Below the pieces are notes generated by a model. That model did no database searches and had not been told where the DNA came from. It was given only the letters and a program-made list of their open reading frames with translations. From Pseudoalteromonas sp. XMcav2-N (lineage in GTDB: Bacteria; Pseudomonadota; Gammaproteobacteria; Enterobacterales; Alteromonadaceae), in the NCBI RefSeq assembly GCF_024124545.1, contig NZ_JAMXSF010000011.1:1-64000 (forward strand): 64,000 bases of DNA, given 5' to 3'. The position numbers and the translations under genes were made by a program. Below, piece by piece: positions 34,864 to 45,151 of this stretch (position 1 is the stretch's first letter; every line of letters begins with the position of its first letter).

Positions 34864-35136
34864 ATGCATCCCGCCGTTTTAAACGCCATTGCCACACTCG
34901 TTGCACAGGGCAAAACCCCCACTGTTGCCACTACTAAAGCCAAACTGGCGGAGCCTGTGGCTATGCCATTGATCATAGCGGGACTGACCACATACAAGAA
35001 TAACCCAGAAATACTGTCGACATGCGATGACAAACCCAGCCAGCGTGATAAGTCTGAACAACCCGGTTCAGAGACACAACTTGATCGTATTGAAGCTAAG
35101 CTGGATAAGCTGATTGCCCTGCTGGAGTCTCGTTAA
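34864..35136 (+). CDS. Small protein with KfrA-like N-terminal helix region
   Basis: The protein has 90 residues from the ATG at 34864. The first half (LNAIATLVAQGKTPTVATTK, then LAEPVAMPLIIAGLTTYKNN) resembles small winged-helix parts seen in KfrA-like proteins. The end is a short coiled coil (LDRIEAKLDKLIALLE). The DNA-binding idea is tentative. The next gene starts one base after its stop, so both are in one operon. Confidence 0.6.
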   Translation: MHPAVLNAIATLVAQGKTPTVATTKAKLAEPVAMPLIIAGLTTYKNNPEILSTCDDKPSQRDKSEQPGSETQLDRIEAKLDKLIALLESR

Positions 35137-35137
35137 T

Positions 35138-35911
35138 ATGTTTGTGGTTGATCTTACCTTTGACTGTTATCAGGACACCACCCTTGAAAAAGCAGAGCAG
35201 GCAATCAACAGGCTCGTCAATGCACTGCGTTTTAATGGCCAGATCATCGGAGATGAATTTCCTACAGTATTAAAAGAAGGGTTCTTTATCACGCGGGTAA
35301 TGTGCCCGCTCGAAGATTCGTTGCATCCGCTCCACCACAGCCCCTTTGTGAAACATGCCATTGAGCAGCTGCAGCAAGCAGGATTACTGGCACCCAAAGT
35401 CAAAGTGATAGGCCAGGATATTCATGCTAATGGTGCCGACCAGTGTCAATCCCCCTCAAGCTATATCCTCTATACCACCTATGTACACACATGTAGTCCG
35501 TTATATTGTGGGGATGACTTCCAGCCAATTCCTTTGTATACCATTCCGGCTATTGCGAATGGCGATTATAAGGCTTTGATTAAATGGCAAGAAGACTGGC
35601 AGGCCTGTGACCAGATCCAGATAAACGGGGCAACCCGGTGCGAATTTGCCGCACTCAATGAACTGACAAGCCTCGACAGCGATCTTACCCGACGTGGGCT
35701 GGACCTGAGTAAACGTATTCGTTACCTCACCAAAAAACCGGTGTATTATTATTTATACCGGGTTGGCGGAGAAAGCCTCGCTCAGGAAAAAGCACGCACC
35801 TGTCCGGGCTGTGACGCTGACTGGGCATTAGAAGCGCCCTGGTTTGGTATTTTTGATTTTAAATGTGATGCCTGCGAACTGGTGTCTAATATATCCTGGG
35901 ACTTTCAGTAG
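35138..35911 (+). CDS. Zn-ribbon nucleic-acid-binding protein (DUF2310)
   Basis: The protein has 257 residues from the ATG at 35138. The C-terminal zinc ribbon is formed by CPGCDADW and CDACELVSN (about residues 226-250). The remainder is an alpha/beta domain with RYLTKKPVYYYLYRVGG before the ribbon, as in the DUF2310 family. Zinc and nucleic-acid binding are family expectations. It is co-transcribed with the preceding small gene. A shared terminator separates it from syd. Confidence 0.8.
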   Translation: MFVVDLTFDCYQDTTLEKAEQAINRLVNALRFNGQIIGDEFPTVLKEGFFITRVMCPLEDSLHPLHHSPFVKHAIEQLQQAGLLAPKVKVIGQDIHANGADQCQSPSSYILYTTYVHTCSPLYCGDDFQPIPLYTIPAIANGDYKALIKWQEDWQACDQIQINGATRCEFAALNELTSLDSDLTRRGLDLSKRIRYLTKKPVYYYLYRVGGESLAQEKARTCPGCDADWALEAPWFGIFDFKCDACELVSNISWDFQ

Positions 35912-35913
35912 CA

Positions 35914-35941
35914 GAAAAGGTGACGTCCTTGCGCGTCACCT
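35914..35941. terminator. Hairpin terminator between convergent genes
   Basis: AGGTGACG and CGTCACCT form an 8-bp stem over TCCTTGCG. On the minus strand it is followed by TTTTC, so it best serves syd, and it may also stop the plus-strand operon. Confidence 0.65.
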
Positions 35942-35961
35942 CAAACGCCAACATCACACGA

Positions 35962-36525
35962 TTAAAACTGTGCCGATAGTTGACTTAAAAATGCTGTCAG
36001 GTTGGGCGCAAGTACTTTGTGCGGCGCTTTACCTACCCGCTCAAGACAAACCTCTCCTGTGCCGAGCTGCACCGTAATCAATACATCTTCCTGTGCAGTC
36101 AGGCCAATAAAGACCGTATCTTCTTGCTTGAGACGTCGCTTCATCAACACATGACCCGTGATATTTTGTTGCAAACGCTCAAAGTCTTTTTCATTCCAGG
36201 CTTGCAGCAACTCTACTTCTTCACCGTCCAGCGCGACCAATATATTGCCCGCGTAAGCCGCGCCATAAAATTCATTCAGCTCAGAGCTAAACTGGGTTTC
36301 CAGCGCATTGGCAAGTGCATTGAAGTCACCACATGGCGTTCTGGGCACCGCCTGCCACGCTATCAGACCATCACCTCTGGGTTCTCCAGTTTCACACGGG
36401 CTGGGCCATTGTGCGTCATGCTGGATCAATGGCCAGTGGCCCTGTGATTGCTGTACCGAGTTGGCAAATTTATCATGAAGTTCGAGGATCAAAGTGCTCA
36501 CGCTCATACTGCTATTCTCGCTCAT
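35962..36525 (-). CDS. syd: Syd, SecY-interacting protein
   Basis: The protein has 187 residues; an internal ATG at 36507 could also be the start. Syd is a peripheral inner-membrane protein that binds SecY and counteracts faulty translocon assembly. Matching features are the early LIQHDAQWPSPCETGEP, the central LLQAWNEKDFERLQQNITGH, KRRLKQEDTVFIGL and the closing APNLTAFLSQL. It is divergent from queF, as in related bacteria. Confidence 0.9.
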   Translation of the reverse strand: MSENSSMSVSTLILELHDKFANSVQQSQGHWPLIQHDAQWPSPCETGEPRGDGLIAWQAVPRTPCGDFNALANALETQFSSELNEFYGAAYAGNILVALDGEEVELLQAWNEKDFERLQQNITGHVLMKRRLKQEDTVFIGLTAQEDVLITVQLGTGEVCLERVGKAPHKVLAPNLTAFLSQLSAQF

Positions 36526-36568
36526 TATTCGCTATAATCGGGGCCATTGTAACTACTAATGGATCAAC

Positions 36569-37414
36569 ATGACAGACTACAATAACGCCCCCGAGTTAAA
36601 AGCTTCCGTACTGGGCAAGACCACAGAATACGCCAGTCACTATGACCCAAGTCTGCTTCACCCCATTGCGCGCAAGCTCAATCGTGACCAGATAGCCGTA
36701 GACGAGCAGGCGTTACCGTTTTTTGGCGAAGACATCTGGCATGGCTATGAACTGTCCTGGCTGAATCACAAAGGTAAACCACAGGTTGCTATTGCCCGAT
36801 TTGTCTTTCCCTGTCAGAGCAGTCATATTATCGAATCCAAATCATTTAAGCTGTATCTGAATAGTTTCAATCAGAGCAAGTTTGCCAGCTTTGAAGCGGT
36901 GCAAGAGGCATTGCAACAAGACTTATCTGCAGCAGCCCAGTGCGATGTCGGCGTCACCCTGTATGGCCCAGACGACCATGACTGTTTACCCTTTTCTGCC
37001 CTACCGGGAGAGTGTATCGATGAGCTGGATATTTCGGTAGATGATTACAGTCCCCGCGATGGTTTGCTGGCGCAAGAGAGTGACATTCAAGTCACTGAAA
37101 CCTTGCACAGCCACCTGCTTAAGTCTAACTGTCTGATCACCTCGCAGCCAGACTGGGCAAGTATCGTGATCCGATATGAAGGGAAGAAGATTTGCCGGGA
37201 GTCTCTGCTGCGTTATTTAATCTCATTTCGGGATCATAATGAGTTTCACGAGCAATGTGTTGAGCGTATTTATTGTGATTTGTTGCGTGCATTTGAACCA
37301 GACAAACTCGAAGTCTATGCAAGATACACGCGCCGAGGCGGCCTGGATATAAACCCATTCCGTTCCAGCGAGCAAAATAAGACGACCTTTAACGTCCGGA
37401 TCAATCGTCAATAA
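36569..37414 (+). CDS. queF: NADPH-dependent 7-cyano-7-deazaguanine reductase
   Basis: The protein reduces preQ0 to preQ1 in queuosine synthesis. Its 281 residues are the long, two-lobed form known from E. coli. The nucleophilic Cys is in [12 protein letters not shown] (about residue 190). The NADPH-contacting motif is [14 protein letters not shown], and [11 protein letters not shown] is near the end. It overlaps the cyclophilin gene tail to tail by 14 bases. Confidence 0.95.
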   Translation: MTDYNNAPELKASVLGKTTEYASHYDPSLLHPIARKLNRDQIAVDEQALPFFGEDIWHGYELSWLNHKGKPQVAIARFVFPCQSSHIIESKSFKLYLNSFNQSKFASFEAVQEALQQDLSAAAQCDVGVTLYGPDDHDCLPFSALPGECIDELDISVDDYSPRDGLLAQESDIQVTETLHSHLLKSNCLITSQPDWASIVIRYEGKKICRESLLRYLISFRDHNEFHEQCVERIYCDLLRAFEPDKLEVYARYTRRGGLDINPFRSSEQNKTTFNVRINRQ

Positions 37415-38315
37415 ATGCCTTCACCGGCACAGTGATCGCGCACACATCGGTATGATTGGCCTGGTGTAAAAACCAGGCTTCCGGGCGGTTCTGCCGCGCC
37501 GCGATCAGCGCCAGAAATGCCTCGCTCTGTGTGTTGAATACCATAAAGCGTTGCTTGTCTTGTGTGTCTGTCAGTACCTCTACAGCCACAATAGGGTTGA
37601 AAGCCTGCCCAGCGGTTGGCGTTCTGTGTAGCCGCTGAACGTGCTCCATTCCCGCTAATACGCGGCCAAACACAGTAGTATTTAAATCCAGATAACGCTG
37701 TGCAGTTAACGTAAAATAGAATTCACTGCCACCACTGTCTGCACTGTTCTGACGCGCCATTGCAAACGTGCCGGGGCAATGTGTTTGCCACGTACGCTTG
37801 CCATCTTCACTCTGTGCCACCGCAAACCCATTTAAAAAGCCAGTTCGGGGGGCATAGCCATCATCCAGCCCCAGCTCTGTGATAGTAAGGGCCTCGCTTG
37901 TGGTGTAGAAAAACTCCGCAGCAATGCTTTTTTTCCCATCGACAGGCTGTTTCTTGTCATCCTGGTCGCCACCTTGTGCGACAAAACCCTCGACAAAGCG
38001 ATACATATTGAGGCCCTGATAGAAGCCCTCCCGTGCCAGTGCTTTAATATTGTCGACATGCCCTGGCGCCAGCAGGGGATTCAGCTCAACGTAAACCGGG
38101 CCTGTTGGCAGGGTGATCTTAAGCATGTTATCCGCAGCAACTAATCGCCAGTCATCTTTGCCTGCCTGGGCTATGATGTTAGCCGGTGAGCGCTGCTCTT
38201 GTGTTATCGTGATGCTGTCAGTCTGTGTTTGCTTGTCTGTCGACTGGCAAGCAGTGAGCATGAGCATAGCTGCCAGGCCCACCGCTTGATTTGTGTTGTG
38301 TGTTATTATTGTCAT
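37401..38315 (-). CDS. Cyclophilin-type peptidyl-prolyl isomerase lipoprotein
   Basis: The protein has 304 residues. A signal peptide ends in LTAC (Cys about residue 23), so it is a lipoprotein of the envelope. The cyclophilin core is seen in [54 protein letters not shown] (the substrate-contacting region) and [14 protein letters not shown]. It helps fold periplasmic proteins by turning proline bonds. The start has AGGA upstream but lies 98 bases inside the end of the preceding gene. Confidence 0.88.
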   Translation of the reverse strand: MTIITHNTNQAVGLAAMLMLTACQSTDKQTQTDSITITQEQRSPANIIAQAGKDDWRLVAADNMLKITLPTGPVYVELNPLLAPGHVDNIKALAREGFYQGLNMYRFVEGFVAQGGDQDDKKQPVDGKKSIAAEFFYTTSEALTITELGLDDGYAPRTGFLNGFAVAQSEDGKRTWQTHCPGTFAMARQNSADSGGSEFYFTLTAQRYLDLNTTVFGRVLAGMEHVQRLHRTPTAGQAFNPIVAVEVLTDTQDKQRFMVFNTQSEAFLALIAARQNRPEAWFLHQANHTDVCAITVPVKAFIDD

Positions 38316-39150
38316 TGTGTTTTCCTGGTTGATACCACAGTTCGCTGCGTGACAAAGGTGTCTTGGCAGACAAGGTAGGGTTGGGCAGGGTCAGCCGCAT
38401 CCGCCTGGCTAAATCCAGTTGCTCCAGTTTTTTTGCAAAGTGGCTGCGAAACAACCACTCGAAGCAGCCATCAGCAATGGCCTGCTCCAGACCGGACTCT
38501 AACAAAGTATGCAACTGGATATTGTTTTTATCGACAAACAGATAGACGGCAGAAGGATAATTTATCAGCAGATGTGGTTGCACCATGACGTCGGTTCGTG
38601 CCGAAAAATCTTCGGCTGCCAGTATATCCAGCGGCACCACATCCAGCCGCCTGTTACTCAGCATGGTCATCGCTTTTTCTGTGTCGTGAAATGCCACCAC
38701 CTGAAATCCATTACGCTCAAACACTGCTCTGTCAGGCCAGTCATGGCGAAGCCCAAACAGCAGTGGCTTGAGCTGCCCCCAATGCTTGATATCCGAAAAC
38801 TCAGCAGAGCGGTTGGCATCAATAAACAGAATGCGATACCCCAATAGCCCTTTTACCAACGGAATACGTATCGCCAGTGCTTGTTGCTCTCTTTCCTTAC
38901 TGGTCACAGACCAAAATACATCAATGCCCGATTGCTTACCAAGCAGGCGTACAGCCCGAGTTTGCGTTGGGATACCGGCAACGGTTTTTAAACTAACTGG
39001 TCGCGGCTGATAGGACAACGCCAACTCAATCAGCTGAAGCACATACGGATTAGCACCTGATGTCACTCGAATTTCTAGCGGTGCTCTTACAGTGTACGCC
39101 GCGCTCGAAAAGGTGGTGCCAAGTATCAGTGCCAACAAAAAACGGTACAT
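38218..39150 (-). CDS. Periplasmic solute-binding-like protein
   Basis: The protein has 310 residues with a signal peptide to about residue 18. The mature part looks like a family 3 binding protein: LEIRVTSGANPYVLQLIELA, SGIDVFWSVTSKEREQQALA, NRRLDVVPLDILAAEDFSAR and a C-terminal DGCFEWLFRSHFAKKL. The last 40 residues ([20 protein letters not shown] and on) are low in complexity and overlap the cyclophilin start in another frame. The original stop may have been lost. Its ATG overlaps the tamB stop. Ligand unknown. Confidence 0.65.
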   Translation of the reverse strand: MYRFLLALILGTTFSSAAYTVRAPLEIRVTSGANPYVLQLIELALSYQPRPVSLKTVAGIPTQTRAVRLLGKQSGIDVFWSVTSKEREQQALAIRIPLVKGLLGYRILFIDANRSAEFSDIKHWGQLKPLLFGLRHDWPDRAVFERNGFQVVAFHDTEKAMTMLSNRRLDVVPLDILAAEDFSARTDVMVQPHLLINYPSAVYLFVDKNNIQLHTLLESGLEQAIADGCFEWLFRSHFAKKLEQLDLARRMRLTLPNPTLSAKTPLSRSELWYQPGKHNDNNNTQHKSSGGPGSYAHAHCLPVDRQANTD

Positions 39151-42100
39151 TATTCGTCCCAGTCAAATTTGTACAGCAGATCAATACTTTTATACAAACC
39201 ACTGGTCGCTTCAATATAAAATTTCGAAAAAATCCGGTAGCGCACCGCGACTTCACTCAGCGATGCAAAAACGCCCACCCGATAACTGACCTGGACGCTG
39301 GGAGTTAGATAACCCGACACTTCGACTTGAGTATCATCACCACTGCCCTTAGCCGACAGGTTTACATCCTGTATCCCTATGGTTTCGCCCGCTTTAGCAA
39401 AATATCCCTTGCTGCGATCTATACTCTGGGACAACAGAAACTGCGCCAGCATGGTATTGTTATTGCTCTGGCCATCGCCTAACGGCTGACCATTGAGCAG
39501 GTAAGCCAGTGCCTGAGCCTGGTCCATCGCAGGTTGTGAATAAATCACCAGCTCAGGACTGCGGATACTGCCTTTGACTTCAACTCCGGCCACAACACCA
39601 TTGGCCGTTGTCTCAGGGTTACGAATTGCGCGCACATTAATATAAGGCTTGTCCAGTGGGCCATTGAAGCCCAGCTGGCCCGTTTCTATGTTCAGGTCCT
39701 GTCCAAATGCTTTGTACTGCCCTTCTCGCAAGTTGATCTCTCCACTGGCCAGCAAGGCCGAAGCGAGCTGCTTTTCCAGAGACAGCTCACCCGTCAGATA
39801 AGCGTCCAGACCCAAGGCTTTAATTCTGACATCGTCAAGCAAGCGCACGTCCAGATCGAGCCGATAATCCATCATCTGAGCCGACCGGGTGGGGCTGGCC
39901 TTATCAACGATGACCTGATCGTCGCTTACCGCGACCACTCCCTGGGGTAACTCTTCAATTTCTACGCGACCATAAGGCACAGTAAGCACCCCGGTTACCT
40001 CTGCATACTCACCGTTGTAACGCAATGACAAGTCTGGCGTTACATTCAGGGTGACACCCGGTTGCGGTGTCAAAGTTAACTGTTCACCACTGAGATTTAA
40101 CTTTGCCCTCAGAGCGTTGTGCCAATCAACTTCACCGCTGAGCGCGACCTGACCTCGCGGCGCTGTGTTAAGCAGCCCAACCAGCTGAGCCTGCTGGCCA
40201 TTCAATTGCACATCAAGATCTAAGTCGCTAATGGCCAGAGGAAGCTCACTGGCTTTTAGCTGAATGTCTTGGGCGCTAAGCTGTCCGCTTAACTGCGGCA
40301 GTGTCAGCGCACCGTCGATGTTGACCTGGCCCGCAATGACTCCCGCCAGTTCCAGATCTGGCCATAATAACCGGCGTAGCAAAGGCCTGAATTTACCCAA
40401 CTCTATGCCTGCTATGTTGACAAACCCGCGCACAGATTGAGGCTCAGCCTGCAATGGCATCAGCAGCTCTCCATTAAAATGGCCTAACTTTCTAAGCGCC
40501 AGTTGCCAATTGGCTTTTGCCTCTCGGGCATCACTGTTCAGTGCCAGAGAAAAGCGGTCTATTTCTAGCGGCAAGGTCGGTGCGGTCCCCTCCTCGCTAT
40601 CGTCAAGCTGCTCCGGGGTTGCACCAAATATTGTGACCTGAGCGTCGGCCATAGCCAATTGACCATCCAGTACCTCTAACTGGCCCTGTGACCATTTTGC
40701 CTTGGCATTGCCAGAAAATATCCCCTTTAGTTCAGCTAAGTTACTCAGCAACGGATTAAAGTGCGTCAGGTCCAGCTGCTGTAACTCAATGCTCGCCTGA
40801 CCCCGGGACCCATGCTCTGCCGCTAAGCAGAGCTGTCCGGGTGAGAGTGTCCAGCATTGACGCGCCACGATTATCTGATCCGCTTTCACCGTCAATTCCG
40901 CTGGTGACATCAACACCAATTCACTGTTGTCCAAGCGCAACATACCTGCATCCAGCTGGCCAACCCAGGCCTGCTTAGCATACTGTCCACTGAATGTCAG
41001 ATCGCCACTGCTACGTGAGTTTTCTACCTGTATTGTCAGCTGGTGGTGGTTCTGATCTCCTTGACCCGCCACATTGAGAGCTGTGGCAGGTAAATCCCCC
41101 GTAGTCACTGCGGACAAAGACACGTTCAGATCGGTCAACCAATCTTTGGCTATATCCAAAGAGAGTGCCAACTTTCCTCCGATTGCCGATGTATCCTGAT
41201 ACACAAGTTTGTCCAGCTGGCTGCGTAATGTGAGGTTTGGCGCATTAACCGGACCGGTTGCAGTAAATTGTCCCGACAGTTGCACATCCACCGGCAACAC
41301 TGCATTTTTTTGGTGAGCCAGTGACAACTCGCCATGCACATCCAGTTGCTCATTGGCTGTGCCCGACAGGATGATCTGACTGTCTCCATAACTTAGCCGG
41401 GCGGCCTGGATCTCGCCATGTAAATCACTATTTACTTTACCTCGGGCAACCAGCTGTAAAGGTAAGGCAGCCAGCTGTCCGCTGAGCGCCAATTCATTAA
41501 CCTGCGCCCGCCACTGCTGACCATGCCTGGAAAAATCAAGCTGATAAGCCCCTGATAACTGGGTCTCATCCAGCTTCAGCCAGGCACCCAAAGGCAAGGC
41601 ATGTAACTCACCTTCTATCTGGCTTCGCAACCCATCTTGCCAGCTCACCTGAGCACTGAGCTGGGTATGCGCTTCACCCAATGTGAGTTCGGCCTTTTGT
41701 AACGTCAAAGCAGTGAGTCCGCCAGACGCTGCCAGTTGCATATCCAGCTCAGGGTCAGCTAAATCAAGTTGCTCACTCAGTTGCACGCTGGCATGTGCAT
41801 TGACTAAATAGTCAACCGCAGTCCCTTGCACGTCGAGTGACAGCTTTTGCAGTGTATTGTCTGAACCCAAAGCAAGTTGCTCGGTGTTTACTGTGAGTGA
41901 GAAAGGCCAGTTTGGCACTGCCGGACTCACACTCAACGCGATTTTGCCCTGTGCATTACCAGACAGTGTGGCAGACAGGTCTAGTTGATTAAGGTCACCA
42001 GTAAATGCAAGTGTGCCCTGGTAATCGGAATGTTCATAGTCTATTCCCCCCGACACAGCCCAGCGGCTTAAGTCTGCCTGCGCTGCCAGAGCCAGTTGAT

Positions 42101-42866
42101 GTGTCTGATAAGACAGTGATAAATGGTGGATCGACAACTCGGACTGCTCAGCACCAGCACTGAGTCGAAGCTGTTTCAGGGCCTGCAACTCTCCCTCGTA
42201 AGGACGATAGCTAAGCTCAGCGACTGTAAACTGTTCAACACTGACAGCCATGGGAAGTTGTATGGCGGGAAATGATAATGCGGGGATCGCTGTTGGTATA
42301 TCAAAAGGAGCTGCAGGAGCTGGCGCGTCAGTTTGCCAGATCTGTGCACGACTCAGGGCAAACTTTTTGACTTGAAAGCCCTGTTCATCAGCTCTGGCTG
42401 TCACTGCCAGCTTGCTGAGGTTTACCTTGTGTCCTGCTACCTTTAACTCTGCAGCCCCTAAACGAAATTGCTTGATAGCGACAGAAAATGGTAAGGACAA
42501 TGGCGCTGCTTCAGTCGCTTGCTCAGACTCACCTGTTACCCCAGACTCGTCGGCAGGCTTAGCCAGATGTAAGGTCACCTTGTCAGCACTGCCTGACAGA
42601 CACCAGGTAGCGCAGCTAAACCAGTCAAGCGACAGGCTAAACTGACTGGCATGAAAGGTCGCCTGCTCGTTCTGAAATTGCACGTCCAGCACGGCATTAG
42701 ACAGCAAACGCACCTGAGGAGAGCTTACTTTTAAACCAGTTACACTGTGATTGGCCACCCAGACCAGTAGTTTGTGACCGGGCAATGTAAACAGCAAGCA
42801 AAACACCGTCACACAGAGGCCAATGACGGTGTAGCTAATACGGCGCAGCCAAGCTTTTAATCCCAT
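39150..42866 (-). CDS. tamB: TamB, inner-membrane component of the translocation and assembly module
   Basis: The protein has 1238 residues (E. coli 1259). An N-terminal membrane anchor (VIGLCVTVFCLLFTLPG) is followed by a long run of beta strands that bridges the periplasm. The conserved C-terminal DUF490 region holds GRVEIEELPQGVVAVSDDQV, NLREGQYKAFGQDLNIETG and AYLLNGQPLGDGQ. With TamA it inserts certain outer-membrane proteins, and AsmA-like proteins of this kind are also tied to phospholipid transport. It overlaps the tamA stop by one base (TAATG), so the two are coupled. Confidence 0.93.
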   Translation of the reverse strand: MGLKAWLRRISYTVIGLCVTVFCLLFTLPGHKLLVWVANHSVTGLKVSSPQVRLLSNAVLDVQFQNEQATFHASQFSLSLDWFSCATWCLSGSADKVTLHLAKPADESGVTGESEQATEAAPLSLPFSVAIKQFRLGAAELKVAGHKVNLSKLAVTARADEQGFQVKKFALSRAQIWQTDAPAPAAPFDIPTAIPALSFPAIQLPMAVSVEQFTVAELSYRPYEGELQALKQLRLSAGAEQSELSIHHLSLSYQTHQLALAAQADLSRWAVSGGIDYEHSDYQGTLAFTGDLNQLDLSATLSGNAQGKIALSVSPAVPNWPFSLTVNTEQLALGSDNTLQKLSLDVQGTAVDYLVNAHASVQLSEQLDLADPELDMQLAASGGLTALTLQKAELTLGEAHTQLSAQVSWQDGLRSQIEGELHALPLGAWLKLDETQLSGAYQLDFSRHGQQWRAQVNELALSGQLAALPLQLVARGKVNSDLHGEIQAARLSYGDSQIILSGTANEQLDVHGELSLAHQKNAVLPVDVQLSGQFTATGPVNAPNLTLRSQLDKLVYQDTSAIGGKLALSLDIAKDWLTDLNVSLSAVTTGDLPATALNVAGQGDQNHHQLTIQVENSRSSGDLTFSGQYAKQAWVGQLDAGMLRLDNSELVLMSPAELTVKADQIIVARQCWTLSPGQLCLAAEHGSRGQASIELQQLDLTHFNPLLSNLAELKGIFSGNAKAKWSQGQLEVLDGQLAMADAQVTIFGATPEQLDDSEEGTAPTLPLEIDRFSLALNSDAREAKANWQLALRKLGHFNGELLMPLQAEPQSVRGFVNIAGIELGKFRPLLRRLLWPDLELAGVIAGQVNIDGALTLPQLSGQLSAQDIQLKASELPLAISDLDLDVQLNGQQAQLVGLLNTAPRGQVALSGEVDWHNALRAKLNLSGEQLTLTPQPGVTLNVTPDLSLRYNGEYAEVTGVLTVPYGRVEIEELPQGVVAVSDDQVIVDKASPTRSAQMMDYRLDLDVRLLDDVRIKALGLDAYLTGELSLEKQLASALLASGEINLREGQYKAFGQDLNIETGQLGFNGPLDKPYINVRAIRNPETTANGVVAGVEVKGSIRSPELVIYSQPAMDQAQALAYLLNGQPLGDGQSNNNTMLAQFLLSQSIDRSKGYFAKAGETIGIQDVNLSAKGSGDDTQVEVSGYLTPSVQVSYRVGVFASLSEVAVRYRIFSKFYIEATSGLYKSIDLLYKFDWDE

Positions 42867-44602
42867 TACATCTCCGGTCCAATGACAATACTTAAACGAG
42901 TGCTCTTACTGTCTTTGCTCAGCCCCCAGGCATGGTCCAGACGGATCGGTCCGACCGGCGTCAAATAGCGAATGCCAAATCCGGCACCTAATGCCCACTT
43001 TTCCTTAAAGTCATCTGTTGCAGTACCAGTGTCTACAAACAGAGCAACACGCCAGTTGGGCATAAACTGATAGTTATATTCTGCACTCGCAGTTGTAAGA
43101 TATTTGCCGCCCAGTAGCTTGCCCTCGTCATCCCGTGGTGCCACAGACTGATAAGCAAATCCACGTACGCTCTGATCACCACCGGCAAAAAATCGCATAT
43201 TAAAGGGCACAGCTTCAATGTCGTCAGTAATGATTGCCCCCGCTTCCAAACGAGTCAGAAAGAAGTGTCGTTGTGCTATGTTACGCAACCAGGCATTTTT
43301 CCAGCGCACTTTGACCAGGGAAGTAGAAGAAATCAATGAGTCACTGGCCAGTTCGACGGAAATCAGCCGTTCATTGCCCCAGTACGGCAACATACCTCCC
43401 AGGCTCTGTTTTTTTGCATAGCTCACCCCGGGGATCAGCATTTCTGTTTTCAGTGTTTCGCCATCCTGTTCACTGGTTTCATGCTCACGTTTTAAAAACG
43501 CAGTGCGCACCCAGTTTCCGGATGTCAACCACTGCCGTTGCACCTGAATATTCCAGGTCTTGGTATCAACTCCTTCAGTCAGGTCGTCCTGTAACTGATA
43601 TCCCCCCAGAATGCGAAATACATCGTTGTTTGGATCATCCACAGGGATTGTATAGGCACCACTGATATCTTGCTGACGCTGAGAAATATTGAGATCCGAT
43701 GTCATGGAGTGTCCCCCACTCGTTACCCAGGGTTTGCTCCATTTGAAACGCGCTTTCGCACCTAAATCGGTACTGTACCCCCCGCCAACTTCGTAGCTGT
43801 TGGCGGGTTTGTCGGTCAGCTCAACGCGAATTGGGACAGTGCCTTGGTGCCTGAGTTTGAGCAAAGGGTAAACCCGAACACTCTGAAAATACGGCGTTTC
43901 ATTCAAAGTGAGGTTATATTGAGACAGCTTCTGGGCAGCATAAAACTCACCCGGACTAAATGGGCTTAACGCTTGAGCAAACGCAACCGCTTTTGATTCT
44001 GTCGACAGACGTAGTTCCCCAAACTGATATCTGGGCCCCGCCGACAGCGACAAGGTCGCTGAGGCCTGTTTTTGCGAGCGATCCACACTGAGCTGTTTTT
44101 TCAGCCACTGAAAATCAAAATAACCCAATTCCAGTAGCACACTTTCTATCTGAGCCTTAGTGGCTTCATAACGGTCATGTCTGACCTGCTCACCGATTTG
44201 TATGGCACCATCAAGTAATCGTAAGCGCAATGCGTCGTCTTCAATTCCCTGCAGAGCGATCTCTACCTGGTGCCAGTGCAATGCGACACCAGGGTCCAGA
44301 ATAAGGACGACACGCCGGGTCTTTGGGTCGAACGATATGGTGAGTGCGTGGTGATAATACCCAAGCGCCTGTAATGCCTTAGTGATGTCTTTATCAATCA
44401 GCTTCTTTCTGCGTGGTGTAAACGGCTTACCAACATATGTACTCAGAAAGCGCATGACATTGTCATGTGCTTCATCTGATAACTCAGTGCCATTTGGCGC
44501 CTGACTTACAGTAAACTCGCTGATACCAGCTGAATCGCCGGCCCGTACCTGAAATGAAAAAAGAAGAACAACTAGAACGGCAATAAACGCAGATAAACGC
44601 AC
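42866..44602 (-). CDS. tamA: TamA, outer-membrane Omp85-family component
   Basis: The protein has 578 residues (E. coli 577) with a signal peptide to about residue 21. Three POTRA domains lie in the periplasm, followed by a 16-strand barrel with SYEVGGGYSTDLGAKARFKW, the loop signature MRFFAGGDQSVRGFAYQS (VRGF/Y motif) and the closing GPIRLDHAW. It works with TamB, whose gene follows directly. It is divergent from rraB. Confidence 0.94.
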   Translation of the reverse strand: MRLSAFIAVLVVLLFSFQVRAGDSAGISEFTVSQAPNGTELSDEAHDNVMRFLSTYVGKPFTPRRKKLIDKDITKALQALGYYHHALTISFDPKTRRVVLILDPGVALHWHQVEIALQGIEDDALRLRLLDGAIQIGEQVRHDRYEATKAQIESVLLELGYFDFQWLKKQLSVDRSQKQASATLSLSAGPRYQFGELRLSTESKAVAFAQALSPFSPGEFYAAQKLSQYNLTLNETPYFQSVRVYPLLKLRHQGTVPIRVELTDKPANSYEVGGGYSTDLGAKARFKWSKPWVTSGGHSMTSDLNISQRQQDISGAYTIPVDDPNNDVFRILGGYQLQDDLTEGVDTKTWNIQVQRQWLTSGNWVRTAFLKREHETSEQDGETLKTEMLIPGVSYAKKQSLGGMLPYWGNERLISVELASDSLISSTSLVKVRWKNAWLRNIAQRHFFLTRLEAGAIITDDIEAVPFNMRFFAGGDQSVRGFAYQSVAPRDDEGKLLGGKYLTTASAEYNYQFMPNWRVALFVDTGTATDDFKEKWALGAGFGIRYLTPVGPIRLDHAWGLSKDSKSTRLSIVIGPEM

Positions 44603-44784
44603 TAAATAACCCTAAAATTTGCAGTGACATTATAATACCACAGCAAGATAACGCTGACATGGAGTGGATGTACTTATCACTGTGTTATTTTTGCGCGCTT
44701 ACATGCAAATTTTTGCGGTCAGTGCTTTTTATTTTGTGTTGGATAGCGGACAATATCAGCAGCTATATTAACTTGAGTATGATT

Positions 44785-45111
44785 ATGCAATTCCCTGATG
44801 ATGACAACGGCCAGCTCCTGTCTGAAATTGCTGCAGCCGGTGTAGATCTCACCCAGATGCACAGCATCGATTTTTTTATTTTGTTCGAACAAAAAGCCGA
44901 CGCCGAGCGTTTTATGAACGCCATCGCAGAAGATGAGTTGGCACCAAAAACCAAATTGGATACCTGTCCGGATACCGGTGTATGGGAAGTCGTCACTTCT
45001 GTGGCTATGGTGCCCGAGCACCAGCTGTTAAGTCAGACCGAGCAATACCTTGAGTCTATCGCAAACAGCCACGAGGGCTATGGTGACGGGTGGGGAATAC
45101 TCGCCGAATAA
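44785..45111 (+). CDS. rraB: Ribonuclease E inhibitor RraB
   Basis: The protein has 108 acidic residues from the ATG at 44785, where GAG stands at a fair distance; an ATG at 44779 is equally possible. RraB binds the C-terminal part of RNase E and slows mRNA decay. The match includes MHSIDFFILFEQKADAERFM, DTCPDTGVWEVVTSVAMVPE and the closing GYGDGWGILAE. The longer upstream frame is not typical of the family. Confidence 0.87.
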   Translation: MQFPDDDNGQLLSEIAAAGVDLTQMHSIDFFILFEQKADAERFMNAIAEDELAPKTKLDTCPDTGVWEVVTSVAMVPEHQLLSQTEQYLESIANSHEGYGDGWGILAE

Positions 45112-45151
45112 CACTCGGACCAGAAGAATGCAGAGCCCAAAGTGCTCTGCA

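Noticed and set aside
41150..41389. 79-codon frame inside tamB
   Set aside because: It lies in another frame of a well-supported gene, a composition effect.
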